Source of the DNA: Candidatus Thalassarchaeum betae
GTDB lineage: Archaea > Thermoplasmatota > Poseidoniia > Poseidoniales > Thalassarchaeaceae
Direction: 5' to 3'
Assembly: GCA_003193925.1 (NCBI GenBank)
Contig: PSPG01000011.1
Span: forward strand, 1 to 54,964
DNA length: 54,964 nucleotides
Shown here one piece after another: positions 17,228 through 25,328 of the stretch (the first letter of the stretch is position 1; each line of letters opens with the position of its first letter). The notes beneath the pieces were generated by a model, which searched no databases, had not been told where the DNA came from, and saw only the letters and a list, made by a program, of their open reading frames with translations. A program made the translations under genes and the position numbers.

Positions 17228-18415
17228 TCAGAGGAAGTTGATCCATGCGATTCCAGCGGCTGCAATCCAGGTTCCGGCCACCGACCCTAGGTTGCCCAAG
17301 GCAGTAACCAGCAGGACTTTGCCGACCCGGTTCTTCCAGAACAGCGAGAATTCATCCAGGGCTAGGAAGTCCCGTGCGTCCTTGCCGGTAGGTGCATCAA
17401 TCTTGAGTTGAGTGTATCCTGCGAACCAGCCAGCAGCGACGAATGGGTTTAGTGAGGTGAGAGGCGATGCCAGGGCTCCGACTATCACTGAAAGCGGGTG
17501 CCCGCGAGCTATGATGACACCCAGTCCCGTCAGCCCGGCATTGACGGCGATCCAGATTTCGAACGTCTCCCTGAGGTCGTTAAGTTCCCCGTTGTAAGCG
17601 AGCCACGCCACCACAGACAAGAGGAGGATCGGGATGGCTGCGACGAGCAGCTTGGGCCAGATTGGCTTTGACGGTTCCTCGTTGAGCTCGGCCAGCCTTG
17701 AGGTAGTCTCCATCGCAGGCTCTGCGAGTTGCTGCACGACCCCGCTCAGATGGCCTGCCCCGACAACAGCGAGCACCCTACCCTTGCCGCGTATCTGCTG
17801 CAGCCTGCCAGCTAGGAAAGCGTCCCTCTCATCGATGAGCACCGAGCCGGCACCCGGTGCCACCTCGCGGGCCTCTTCCATCAGGTTGCTCAGCATGTCC
17901 GAGTCCTCGAGCAGCTCCTCCACGCTGGCTTCGTCCTCGTCCTCCTCCTGCCAGAGGAAGGCATCCATGACTCGGAACTTCTCCCTGAGCCCCATTTTGG
18001 ACCAGGCCCTGCGCAGCGTGACGATGACGTCCCTGTCGATCAGCTCAACGGGGATGCCCGCCTCCTCTGCCGCCTCGATCGCTGCCAGCAGCTCAGCGCC
18101 CGGTTTCTCGCCGGTGGCGACCCCCATCCGGCGCTGCTCGGCGGCCAGCGCCGACTGCAGGAGGATCATGTGGGACTTGCCCTCGTTGATTATCTCGAGC
18201 AGGTCCTCGTTCTCCAGGGACTCAGGCTCGACCAGAGAGGCCCTCCTCGACTCGCACAGCTCCACTGCCAACAGATCTGGCCCCCACTCCTCTATCTGCT
18301 GGCGGACCAGGGCGACAGAGGCGCTGCTGATGTGAGCGGTGCCGACGAGTCTCAGGTTCTCATCGATGTCGACTACGTTCTTCGTTTGGCCGTCCGCCTG
18401 CCACTCTGGATCCAT
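17228..18415 (-). CDS. TraB family protein with C-terminal membrane helices
   Basis: TraB/PrgY-like protein of 395 residues. The N-terminal ~230 residues hold the conserved LRLVGTAHISSAS strand and the LLAVELCESRRASL motif, in which glutamate and arginine are invariant in the family, and further on VLAVVGAGHLSGV with its histidine. These residues suggest a metal-dependent hydrolase or protease-like fold (related to ChaN/GumN), though activity is unproven in archaea. The C-terminal ~150 residues contain about four membrane helices, including ILLLSVVAWLAY and a Pro/Asn-rich hairpin ALASPLTSLNPFVAAGW. The start codon directly abuts the stop of folP (no intervening bases), so the two are probably co-transcribed. 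Confidence 0.85.
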   Translation of the reverse strand: MDPEWQADGQTKNVVDIDENLRLVGTAHISSASVALVRQQIEEWGPDLLAVELCESRRASLVEPESLENEDLLEIINEGKSHMILLQSALAAEQRRMGVATGEKPGAELLAAIEAAEEAGIPVELIDRDVIVTLRRAWSKMGLREKFRVMDAFLWQEEDEDEASVEELLEDSDMLSNLMEEAREVAPGAGSVLIDERDAFLAGRLQQIRGKGRVLAVVGAGHLSGVVQQLAEPAMETTSRLAELNEEPSKPIWPKLLVAAIPILLLSVVAWLAYNGELNDLRETFEIWIAVNAGLTGLGVIIARGHPLSVIVGALASPLTSLNPFVAAGWFAGYTQLKIDAPTGKDARDFLALDEFSLFWKNRVGKVLLVTALGNLGSVAGTWIAAAGIAWINFL

Positions 18416-19255
18416 TCACCCACCTTCCAATGCGGACATCGCAGCGAACAGGTCGGCGTGCTCGGCGACGTCGTGGACCCTGATGATGTCCACGCCCCGA
18501 CCGACCGCCTTGGCAGCCACCCCGAGCGTGCCAGCCAGCCTCTCCCGGGTGTCTTCCCTACCGAGCAGGTGGTGAAACATGGTCTTGCGGCTGACCCCCC
18601 ACATCAGGGCCATCCGATGGTCGGGGACGACTTCGCGTCCGGCGGCGAGCAGCGCCAGATTGTGCTCGAGGCTCTTGCCGAATCCGATGCCCGGGTCAGC
18701 GATCACCATTTCTGGCTCGACACCCATATCGAACAGGCTCCGGGAGGCATTGCCCAGGACCCTCCTGACCTCGGCGACGACATCACCGTAGCCAGGGTCG
18801 TCCTGCATGCTCTCCGGCAGGCCCTGCATGTGCATGATGCAGACCGGGCAACCGTGCTCCGAGACGACATCGACCATCTCTGGATCAGATAGCGCTGAGA
18901 CGTCGTTCACCATGTCGGCACCAGCATCCAGAGCGGCCCTAGCTACACCCGCTCTGCGCGTGTCGATCGAGATGCAGGCGCTTGGGAGGGCGTTCCGTAT
19001 GGCCTCGACGACAGGAATCGCCCTGCGGACCTCCTCGGAGGGGTCGACGGGGGCGGCTCCTGGACGGGTCGACTCGCCCCCAACGTCGATCAACTCAGCC
19101 CCGTTGCGGACCATGTCCGAGGCCCTTCTGACGGCCTCTTCGAGCGAGGCGACCCTCGAATCGGCGTGAAATGAGTCCGGAGTGAGGTTCAGAACCCCCA
19201 TAATCCGTGGGATTCCACCGTTCCGGCGATTTAGTATAGGTCGCCAGTCGGCCAT
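18416..19255 (-). CDS. folP: Dihydropteroate synthase
   Basis: Joins a pterin pyrophosphate to an arylamine, the committed step in folate-type cofactor synthesis. It has 279 residues from ATG 19255; longer readings add unconserved, low-complexity Ser/Ala residues and would overlap the divergent gene. Motifs in order: MGVLNLTPDSFHADSR, ELIDVGGESTRPGAAPV (pABA/pterin loop 2), SIDTRRAGVARAALDAGADMVND, DPGIGFGKSLEHN, MWGVSRKTM with the SR-K pair, and RVHDV at the end. It is full length and all pterin-binding residues appear to be kept. Other pterin genes in this window (pterin dehydratase, SDR and FolB) lie elsewhere, so the pathway is dispersed. Confidence 0.93.
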   Translation of the reverse strand: MADWRPILNRRNGGIPRIMGVLNLTPDSFHADSRVASLEEAVRRASDMVRNGAELIDVGGESTRPGAAPVDPSEEVRRAIPVVEAIRNALPSACISIDTRRAGVARAALDAGADMVNDVSALSDPEMVDVVSEHGCPVCIMHMQGLPESMQDDPGYGDVVAEVRRVLGNASRSLFDMGVEPEMVIADPGIGFGKSLEHNLALLAAGREVVPDHRMALMWGVSRKTMFHHLLGREDTRERLAGTLGVAAKAVGRGVDIIRVHDVAEHADLFAAMSALEGG

Positions 19256-19279
19256 CTTGTTGCTCCCATCCGTCGCATG

Positions 19280-19287
19280 CTTTATGA
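19280..19287 (+). promoter_or_regulatory. TATA-like box
   Basis: CTTTATGA lies about 24-31 bases upstream of ATG 19311 in the folP-divergent gap, the position expected for a leaderless archaeal transcript. Confidence 0.4.
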
Positions 19288-19310
19288 TGTGACGGAGAGG
19301 CAATCCATTG

Positions 19311-19979
19311 ATGGTTCTAGGGGGGGGCAGGCTCGATGATGGGGCACCCGCTGCTGAACCCGCTGCTGAGGCAGCGGAGATCGACGATGCCCCGACGGCG
19401 TACAATCTGGAGCTGATGGAGTCAATCATCCAGCGCCTCCAGCCCAACGACAGGCATCAGATTCGCGACATGATTTCAGAGAGAGCCCGCATGTCAGGCG
19501 CCTTAGGGATGGCCTGCGTGCTGTTCTGGTGGGTCTCGGTTCAAATGGGCGGCGACTCTTTGGGCGATGCTGACATCCCTGCCTCCCTAATAGGAAAATT
19601 CGACTTCCACCAATTGAGCCTGCTCGTACCGGCTCTGGTCGTGGTCGCCACCATCATGACATCCATAGGCAGGGAGAAAGGACAGGCTTCCACTTCCAAC
19701 GTCGGAGGAATCCTGGCTATACTCGCTCTGTTCTACATCCTCGAGCCCATAGGGATGATGACGCTCACCGGAAATGTCGATGCACAGACTGTGGCAGTCG
19801 CTTCAGGCAGACTAGCCACAATCGCCGTGTTGATCCACCTCGCGACGAAGATGATGATCGACTCGCTGCTGCTCGAGTGGGTGAGGACCACGATGATGAA
19901 CATGGATATCGACTTATTCCCCAAGCAGCAGGACTCCGGAGAGGAGAGTCATGCTGATGAGGCACCGCCCCTCGCGTGA
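19311..19979 (+). CDS. Predicted multi-helix membrane protein
   Basis: About 222 residues from ATG 19311 (TTG at 19308 is the only earlier in-frame start). The acidic Ala-rich N-terminus (APAAEPAAEAAEIDDA) is followed by a soluble helical stretch (LELMESIIQRLQPNDRHQI) and four or five hydrophobic helices, with a charged C-terminal tail (FPKQQDSGEESHADEAPPLA). I do not recognise the family. The 3' end overlaps the start of the next gene (Trm56) by 29 bases in a different frame, which suggests co-transcription, though the Trm56 start might lie further in. Confidence 0.65.
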   Translation: MVLGGGRLDDGAPAAEPAAEAAEIDDAPTAYNLELMESIIQRLQPNDRHQIRDMISERARMSGALGMACVLFWWVSVQMGGDSLGDADIPASLIGKFDFHQLSLLVPALVVVATIMTSIGREKGQASTSNVGGILAILALFYILEPIGMMTLTGNVDAQTVAVASGRLATIAVLIHLATKMMIDSLLLEWVRTTMMNMDIDLFPKQQDSGEESHADEAPPLA

Positions 19980-20532
19980 GTGCGTGACCGAGGTCGAACC
20001 GCCCAGGCTCTCCGTACTCAGGCTGGGCCACAGGCGCGAGCGCGACAAGCGCATCACATCGCACCTCGGGCTCACTGCCCGCGCCTTCGGCGCGGACGAA
20101 GTGATTCTGGCCGGCGAGGAGGACCCCTCGGCGCTGGAGACCTGGAACTCCGTCGCCGAGAGGTTCGGAGGCGAGTTCGAGTGCCGTTTCGAGGCCAAGC
20201 CGATGAGCTGGCTGCGACGTTTCTCGAAGAGCGGTACCATCGTCCACCTCACGATGTACGGCGAGCCATGGAACGAGGCCATCGCCGGGATTCCCACCGA
20301 CAGCCCGACGGTGGTCGTGGTGGGCGGGACGAAGGTCCCGGGAGAGCTGTTCCGCATGGCGGACCACAACGTGGCGGTAGGCAACCAGCCGCATTCCGAA
20401 GTCGCCGCGCTCGCAGTGTTCCTGGAGTCCTGGCTCGGGCCGGTCGACGACTCCAGCAGGTTCACTGGAGGGCAGATAGAGGTCGTCCCGAGCGAGCGGG
20501 GCAAGAGGGTCTTGAACCGGGAAGAGGATTGA
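19951..20532 (+). CDS. trm56: tRNA (cytidine(56)-2'-O)-methyltransferase
   Basis: Archaea-specific SPOUT methyltransferase that methylates the ribose of C56 in the T-loop of tRNAs. Characteristic segments are VLRLGHRRERDKRITSHLGL near the N-terminus, LTARAFGADE, VVVVGGTKVPGELF, and the SPOUT knot region HNVAVGNQPHSEVAALAVFL. It has 193 residues from ATG 19951; a GTG at 19984 is an alternative that removes the overlap with the upstream membrane protein gene. Length matches the family (~180-200 aa). Confidence 0.9.
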   Translation: MLMRHRPSRECVTEVEPPRLSVLRLGHRRERDKRITSHLGLTARAFGADEVILAGEEDPSALETWNSVAERFGGEFECRFEAKPMSWLRRFSKSGTIVHLTMYGEPWNEAIAGIPTDSPTVVVVGGTKVPGELFRMADHNVAVGNQPHSEVAALAVFLESWLGPVDDSSRFTGGQIEVVPSERGKRVLNREED

Positions 20533-20573
20533 ACGACCGCCGGTGAATCGAATTCGCTCATTTCACTCTCAAG

Positions 20574-20580
20574 GATTAAG
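20574..20580 (+). promoter_or_regulatory. TATA-like box upstream of carA
   Basis: GATTAAG lies 25-31 bases upstream of ATG 20605, the AT-richest stretch in the 72-base gap after trm56. It is consistent with a leaderless carAB transcript. Confidence 0.35.
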
Positions 20581-20604
20581 AGGGGCACTCCAGCAGGATT
20601 GCCG

Positions 20605-21948
20605 ATGTCGGGCGCGTCACCGACCCGGGGCTTTGTCCCCGGCGCTGGCGTACCGGGTGCGCAGAACGTTCCCTCCTTCGCTGATGCAGCCGACCTCCTT
20701 CTGGACTCGACCGAGCGCCAGCAGGCGAGCGGCGCACCGGGCCTTCTGTTGCTGGCGGACGGCACGAGGTACGAGGGCAGGCTGTTCGGTTCAGAGGGGA
20801 TCTCTCAAGGCGAGTTGGTCTTCACCACGGGTATGTGCGGCTACCAAGAGAGCCTGACTGACCCGTCCTTCGCAGGACAGGTTCTGAGTTTCACCTGGCC
20901 GTTGTTGGGGAACTACGGCATCCTTCCCGGCATCTCAGAGTCCGCGGGCGTCCATCCCCGCGGAGTAATCTGCAGGGAGATGATCAAGACCCCGGACCAC
21001 CGAGATTCAGTGGGAAGCGTGCACGACTTTCTCGCCGCCCACGGCGTGCCTGGAATCGAGGGCATAGACACCCGCGCGCTCACGCGCAGGGTGCGCGAGC
21101 ACGGCACCGTACTCTGCGTCTTCGGGCCCAAGGAGCGCTCGGGCGAGATGAAGGAGATTCTCTCAGGCATGATGCCACCCGACGCCGACGACCTAGTGGC
21201 CTCGGTGACTTGCGAGGAGGCAGTGCTGCTCAACCCGGGTGCCCAAGATGGCGAGGGCGACCCACTGCCCCGGCTCGCCGCCATCGACTGCGGCATCAAG
21301 TACAACATCATGCGCGAGCTGTGCCGGCGCTTCGAGGTGGTCTGGTGCCCGGCTTCGCTCGACTTCGACTCCATCGTCTCCGAGTGGCATCCCGATGCCT
21401 TGTTCGCATCCAACGGGCCGGGCGACCCGGCCCACTCGGGCGATGCCGCCTGCGCGCGGGACTCACTGGCAGCCGCAGTGCGCGCGGATATGCCGGTGAT
21501 GGGCATCTGTCTCGGCCACCAGCTGATGGGACTGGCGGCAGGCCTGCGCACCTACAAACTGCGATACGGCCACAGGGGCGCGAACCAACCGGTCGTCGAC
21601 CTGCGGAGCGGCAGGGTGCTCATCACCAGCCAGAACCACGGCTACGCCGTGGAGGATCCCGACAAGGGCATGCTGGCCCCCCATCCGAGCGGGGCGCGCT
21701 CCGAGATCGGCGAGAACGTCCTCGAAGCGGACTTCGAGGTGCGCCACATCAACGCCAACGACCGCACCGTCGAGGGGCTCGACCTCGTCGGCAAGCCCGC
21801 CTTCACTATCCAGTTCCACCCCGAGGCCTGCCCCGGCCCACATGATGCATCACCGCTCTTCGACAGATTCTCCGAGATGGTCGCCGAGCACCTCGTGGGC
21901 GAGCAGAGGGCGCTGGTCCGGGGGGTGAGCACTGATGCCCCGCCGTGA
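20605..21948 (+). CDS. carA: Carbamoyl-phosphate synthase small (glutaminase) subunit
   Basis: Hydrolyses glutamine and channels ammonia to CarB for carbamoyl phosphate synthesis (pyrimidines and arginine). The CarA N-terminal domain starts at LLLLADGTRYEGRLFG, about 45 residues into the reading frame, so this protein has an N-terminal extension of unknown purpose; no closer in-frame ATG or GTG exists. The class I amidotransferase domain has ASNGPGDP, the nucleophile elbow GICLGHQLMGLA, and FTIQFHPEACPGP with the catalytic His and Glu. It is 447 residues from ATG 20605; TTG 20599 is also possible. Its 3' end overlaps carB by 14 bases, an arrangement that couples the two subunits. Confidence 0.95.
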   Translation: MSGASPTRGFVPGAGVPGAQNVPSFADAADLLLDSTERQQASGAPGLLLLADGTRYEGRLFGSEGISQGELVFTTGMCGYQESLTDPSFAGQVLSFTWPLLGNYGILPGISESAGVHPRGVICREMIKTPDHRDSVGSVHDFLAAHGVPGIEGIDTRALTRRVREHGTVLCVFGPKERSGEMKEILSGMMPPDADDLVASVTCEEAVLLNPGAQDGEGDPLPRLAAIDCGIKYNIMRELCRRFEVVWCPASLDFDSIVSEWHPDALFASNGPGDPAHSGDAACARDSLAAAVRADMPVMGICLGHQLMGLAAGLRTYKLRYGHRGANQPVVDLRSGRVLITSQNHGYAVEDPDKGMLAPHPSGARSEIGENVLEADFEVRHINANDRTVEGLDLVGKPAFTIQFHPEACPGPHDASPLFDRFSEMVAEHLVGEQRALVRGVSTDAPP

Positions 21949-24900
21949 CGACATCAAGAAGGTGGTAATCCTGGGCAGCGGTCCGATACGCATCGGCCAG
22001 GCTGCCGAGTTCGACTTCTCCGGCTCGCAGGCCTGCAGGGCGCTGCGCGCCGACGGCTACGAGATAGTCCTAGTCAACTCCAACCCGGCGACCATACAGA
22101 ACGACCCGGAGATGGCAGATCACATCTACATCGAGCCGCTCTTGCCAGAATTCGTCAAGCGCATCATGGAGATCGAGAAGCCCGACGCCCTGCTAGCTGG
22201 GATGGGCGGGCAGACGGCGCTTAACATCGCCTCGGCTCTCGCCCGCGACGGCTCGCTGGACGAGTTGGGCGTCGAGCTCATCGGATGCAACCTCGCCGCG
22301 ATCGACGAGGCGGAGGACCGCGACCTGTTCAAGAAGGTCTGCGAGGAGATTGGCCTGCCGGTCTGTAAGGCCAAGGCGTGCGACTCGATCGAGCAGGTTC
22401 TCGCCTCCGCCGACGAGCTGGGCGGCTTCCCGCTGCTGATACGCCCTGCCTTCACCCTAGGCGGCTTGGGCGGCGGGACGGCTTACAACACCGGCGAGTT
22501 GGTCGAGATAGCGAGTCAGGGCATACTGCACTCAGCGATTGGGCAGGTGCTAATCGAGGAGAGCATACTGGGATGGCAGGAGCACGAGTACGAGGTCATA
22601 CGCGACGGCGCTGACAACGTCATCATCGTGTGCACCATGGAGAACCTCGACCCGATGGGGGTCCACACCGGCGAGTCGGTGGTGGTCGCACCCCAGCAGA
22701 CTCTCTCGGATCAGGACCACCAGATGCTGCGTGACGCGGCTCTCAAGCTCATCAGGAGGCTGAACATCAGGGGTGGATGCAACGTCCAGTTCGGAGTGCA
22801 GCAGTCCACAGGCGAGTACCGCGTCATCGAGGTCAACCCCCGGGTCTCGCGCTCATCCGCTCTCGCCTCCAAGGCCACTGGCTACCCGATCGCTCGCATT
22901 GCCGCGCTCATCGCAGTCGGCTACACTCTCGACGAGCTGCCCAACCCGATCACCGGCGAGGGCACCACCGCAGCCTTCGAGCCGACCCTAGACTACTGCG
23001 TGGTCAAGATGCCGCGCTGGCCCTTCGACAAGTTCCGCACCGCCGACCGCACCATCGGGACCTCGATGAAGTCGACAGGCGAGGTGATGGCGATAGGGCG
23101 CTGCTTCGAGGAGGCCTTCCTCAAGGCGTGGGCGAGCTTGGAGTACGGCCAGCCGCACCCGAGGCCGCTGACGATGGCCGACGCCTCGGGGGGCGAGTCG
23201 ATGGACGAGCGGGCCTTCGAACCACTCCCCGAGGCCCTTCTAGAGGATTGGCTGAGGGTGCCCACCGACAGGCGCATGGGCGCGCTGTTCGAGGCCTTCC
23301 GGCGCGGCTACTCGGTCGAGGACGTGCGCGACATGTCGGGTGGCATCACCAGGTGGTTCCTGCACCGCTTCGAGAACATGGCCGCCATCGAGACGGAGAT
23401 CCGCGCGGCTGGCGAGATCGGTCTGCCTCCCGCTGAGGTGCCCGAGGCTGAGATGAGGCTTTGGAAGGGCGCGGGATTCACCGACCTGCACATCGCTGAT
23501 GCGCTGGCCGGATTCCCGGCGAGCGGGCCCAAGCAGCTCCCGGTAGGAGCCGACGAGTTCGCGGTCACCGCCAGGCGCCACGAGCTCGGGATCCACCCGG
23601 TCTTCCGCATGGTCGACTCGTGCGCCGCTGAGTTCGCCGCGGTCACCCCCTACTACTACGCGACCTACGAGGGGGGCTCGGCGCCGAGCGGAATAGACTA
23701 CGTGCCCGACATCAACGAGTCGCTCAAGCAGAGGATAGTGGTCATCGGCTCGGGCCCCATCAGGATAGGCCAGGGAATCGAGTTCGACTACGGCTGCGTC
23801 CATGCGGTGGGCGCGATTCGCGATATGGGTCACGAGGCCATCATCATCAACAACAACCCGGAGACGGTATCGACCGACTTCGACACCAGCGACAGACTGT
23901 ACTTCGACCCACTGACTCTCGAGTCCGTGTCCGAGGTGCTGCTCAGGGAGAAGGCGCACGGGATACTGCTGCAATTCGGCGGCCAGACCGCGATCAACCT
24001 CGCTCTGCCTCTAGCGGACAACCTAACCTACCTCTCCTCGCTCGGGCTCCACCTGATCATGGAGGGGACCTCGCCGGACGCCGTCGACGAGGCGAGCGAC
24101 CGAGAGCGCTTCGTGGCCTTCGCCGCGCGCAACGGCCTTAGGATGCCACGCGGTTCGACTGCCACCACCCCAGACGAGGTCAGGCACGCGGCGCACGAGA
24201 TCGGCTACCCGGTGCTGATCCGACCGTCCTACGTGCTCGGGGGAAGGGGCATGGAGATTCTGTCCAACAACAAGCAGCTGGAGGCCTACATGGAGGAGGC
24301 CTACCTCGCCCCGGACCGGCCTCTGCTCATCGACGAGTACCTCGGAAACGCCACCGAACTCGACGTCGATGCGGTGTGCGACGGCGATAGCGTGCTCATC
24401 GGCGCGATAATGGAGCACTTGGAGGAGGCAGGGATCCACTCAGGGGACTCAACCTGCTTCATCCCGCCGCAGAACGTCCCCGCGCACGTGCTCGCCGAGG
24501 TCGAGGACTGGACGAGGCGAATCGGCATCGAACTTGGCATCAAGGGCTGCTTCAACATCCAGTACGCGATCCGCGACGAGGTCCTGCATGTCTTGGAGGT
24601 CAACCCGAGGGGCTCGCGCACTTTCCCCTTCGTGGCCAAGGCCACCGGCGTTCCTCTGGCTAGGATAGCGGCTAGGCTCGCTCTGGGCGAGAAGCTCAGC
24701 GAGCTCAACGTGCCCGAGCCGCAGACCGAGGCCGTCTGCGTCAAGGCCCCGGTGTTCCCATTCATCAAGCTGCGAGGCCTCGACCCGGCGCCTGGGCCCG
24801 AGATGAAGTCCACGGGCGAGGTGATGGGCTCGCACGCCAGACCCGCGGCGGCCTACCTGAAAGCAAGGCTCGCCACCGAGCTGCCAGTACCAACCGAGGG

Positions 24901-25300
24901 CGGCGTCTACATCACTGTCAAGGACGCCGACAAGCTCGCCATCATCGACGAGGCTCGCAGGCTGCAGGACATGGGATTCACACTGTATGCCACCCGCGGC
25001 ACCGCCCACGTGCTGCGCGACGTCGGCGGGCTGGACGTCCAGACCTGCTACAGGATAGCCGAGCGTCGCACGCCCGACGCGCTGGACCTGATGCGCCAGG
25101 GCAAGATTCACCTCGTCATCAACACGCCGCGCTTGACGGGAGGGGCGGTGCTCGACGGGAACATGATGCGCAGGCTCGCCGTCGAACTCAACATCCCCTT
25201 CGTAACCACCATGGCAGGAGCTCACATGGAGGTCGAGGCCATCGATGAGGCGATGAAGGGGATGCCCGAGCCGAGACGATTGGAAATCGGCTCGCTGTAG
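21935..25300 (+). CDS. carB: Carbamoyl-phosphate synthase large subunit
   Basis: Synthetase subunit of 1,121 residues using bicarbonate, ammonia from CarA and two ATP. The two homologous halves each open with an ATP-grasp preATP domain (VVILGSGPIRIGQAAEFDF and VVIGSGPIRIGQGIEFDYG). The N-terminal half is the carboxyphosphate domain and the second half the carbamate domain (IDEYLGNATELDVDAVCDG). Between them is an oligomerisation region (MGALFEAFRRGYSVEDVRDM). The last ~140 residues form the MGS-like allosteric domain (GGVYITVKDADKLAI ... GFTLYATRGTA). The single-chain form is intact, unlike the split CarB of some archaea. It is convergent with LysRS; an inverted repeat spans both stop codons. 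Confidence 0.97.
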   Translation: MPRRDDIKKVVILGSGPIRIGQAAEFDFSGSQACRALRADGYEIVLVNSNPATIQNDPEMADHIYIEPLLPEFVKRIMEIEKPDALLAGMGGQTALNIASALARDGSLDELGVELIGCNLAAIDEAEDRDLFKKVCEEIGLPVCKAKACDSIEQVLASADELGGFPLLIRPAFTLGGLGGGTAYNTGELVEIASQGILHSAIGQVLIEESILGWQEHEYEVIRDGADNVIIVCTMENLDPMGVHTGESVVVAPQQTLSDQDHQMLRDAALKLIRRLNIRGGCNVQFGVQQSTGEYRVIEVNPRVSRSSALASKATGYPIARIAALIAVGYTLDELPNPITGEGTTAAFEPTLDYCVVKMPRWPFDKFRTADRTIGTSMKSTGEVMAIGRCFEEAFLKAWASLEYGQPHPRPLTMADASGGESMDERAFEPLPEALLEDWLRVPTDRRMGALFEAFRRGYSVEDVRDMSGGITRWFLHRFENMAAIETEIRAAGEIGLPPAEVPEAEMRLWKGAGFTDLHIADALAGFPASGPKQLPVGADEFAVTARRHELGIHPVFRMVDSCAAEFAAVTPYYYATYEGGSAPSGIDYVPDINESLKQRIVVIGSGPIRIGQGIEFDYGCVHAVGAIRDMGHEAIIINNNPETVSTDFDTSDRLYFDPLTLESVSEVLLREKAHGILLQFGGQTAINLALPLADNLTYLSSLGLHLIMEGTSPDAVDEASDRERFVAFAARNGLRMPRGSTATTPDEVRHAAHEIGYPVLIRPSYVLGGRGMEILSNNKQLEAYMEEAYLAPDRPLLIDEYLGNATELDVDAVCDGDSVLIGAIMEHLEEAGIHSGDSTCFIPPQNVPAHVLAEVEDWTRRIGIELGIKGCFNIQYAIRDEVLHVLEVNPRGSRTFPFVAKATGVPLARIAARLALGEKLSELNVPEPQTEAVCVKAPVFPFIKLRGLDPAPGPEMKSTGEVMGSHARPAAAYLKARLATELPVPTEGGVYITVKDADKLAIIDEARRLQDMGFTLYATRGTAHVLRDVGGLDVQTCYRIAERRTPDALDLMRQGKIHLVINTPRLTGGAVLDGNMMRRLAVELNIPFVTTMAGAHMEVEAIDEAMKGMPEPRRLEIGSL

Positions 25301-25328
25301 TGAAACAGTCCCTACCCTATGTTTCACT
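25299..25328. terminator. Inverted repeat across convergent carB and lysK stops
   Basis: AGTGAAAC (25299-25306) and GTTTCACT (25321-25328) form a perfect 8-bp stem with a 14-base loop. It contains the stop region of both convergent genes and could act as a bidirectional RNA end-structure. Confidence 0.45.
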
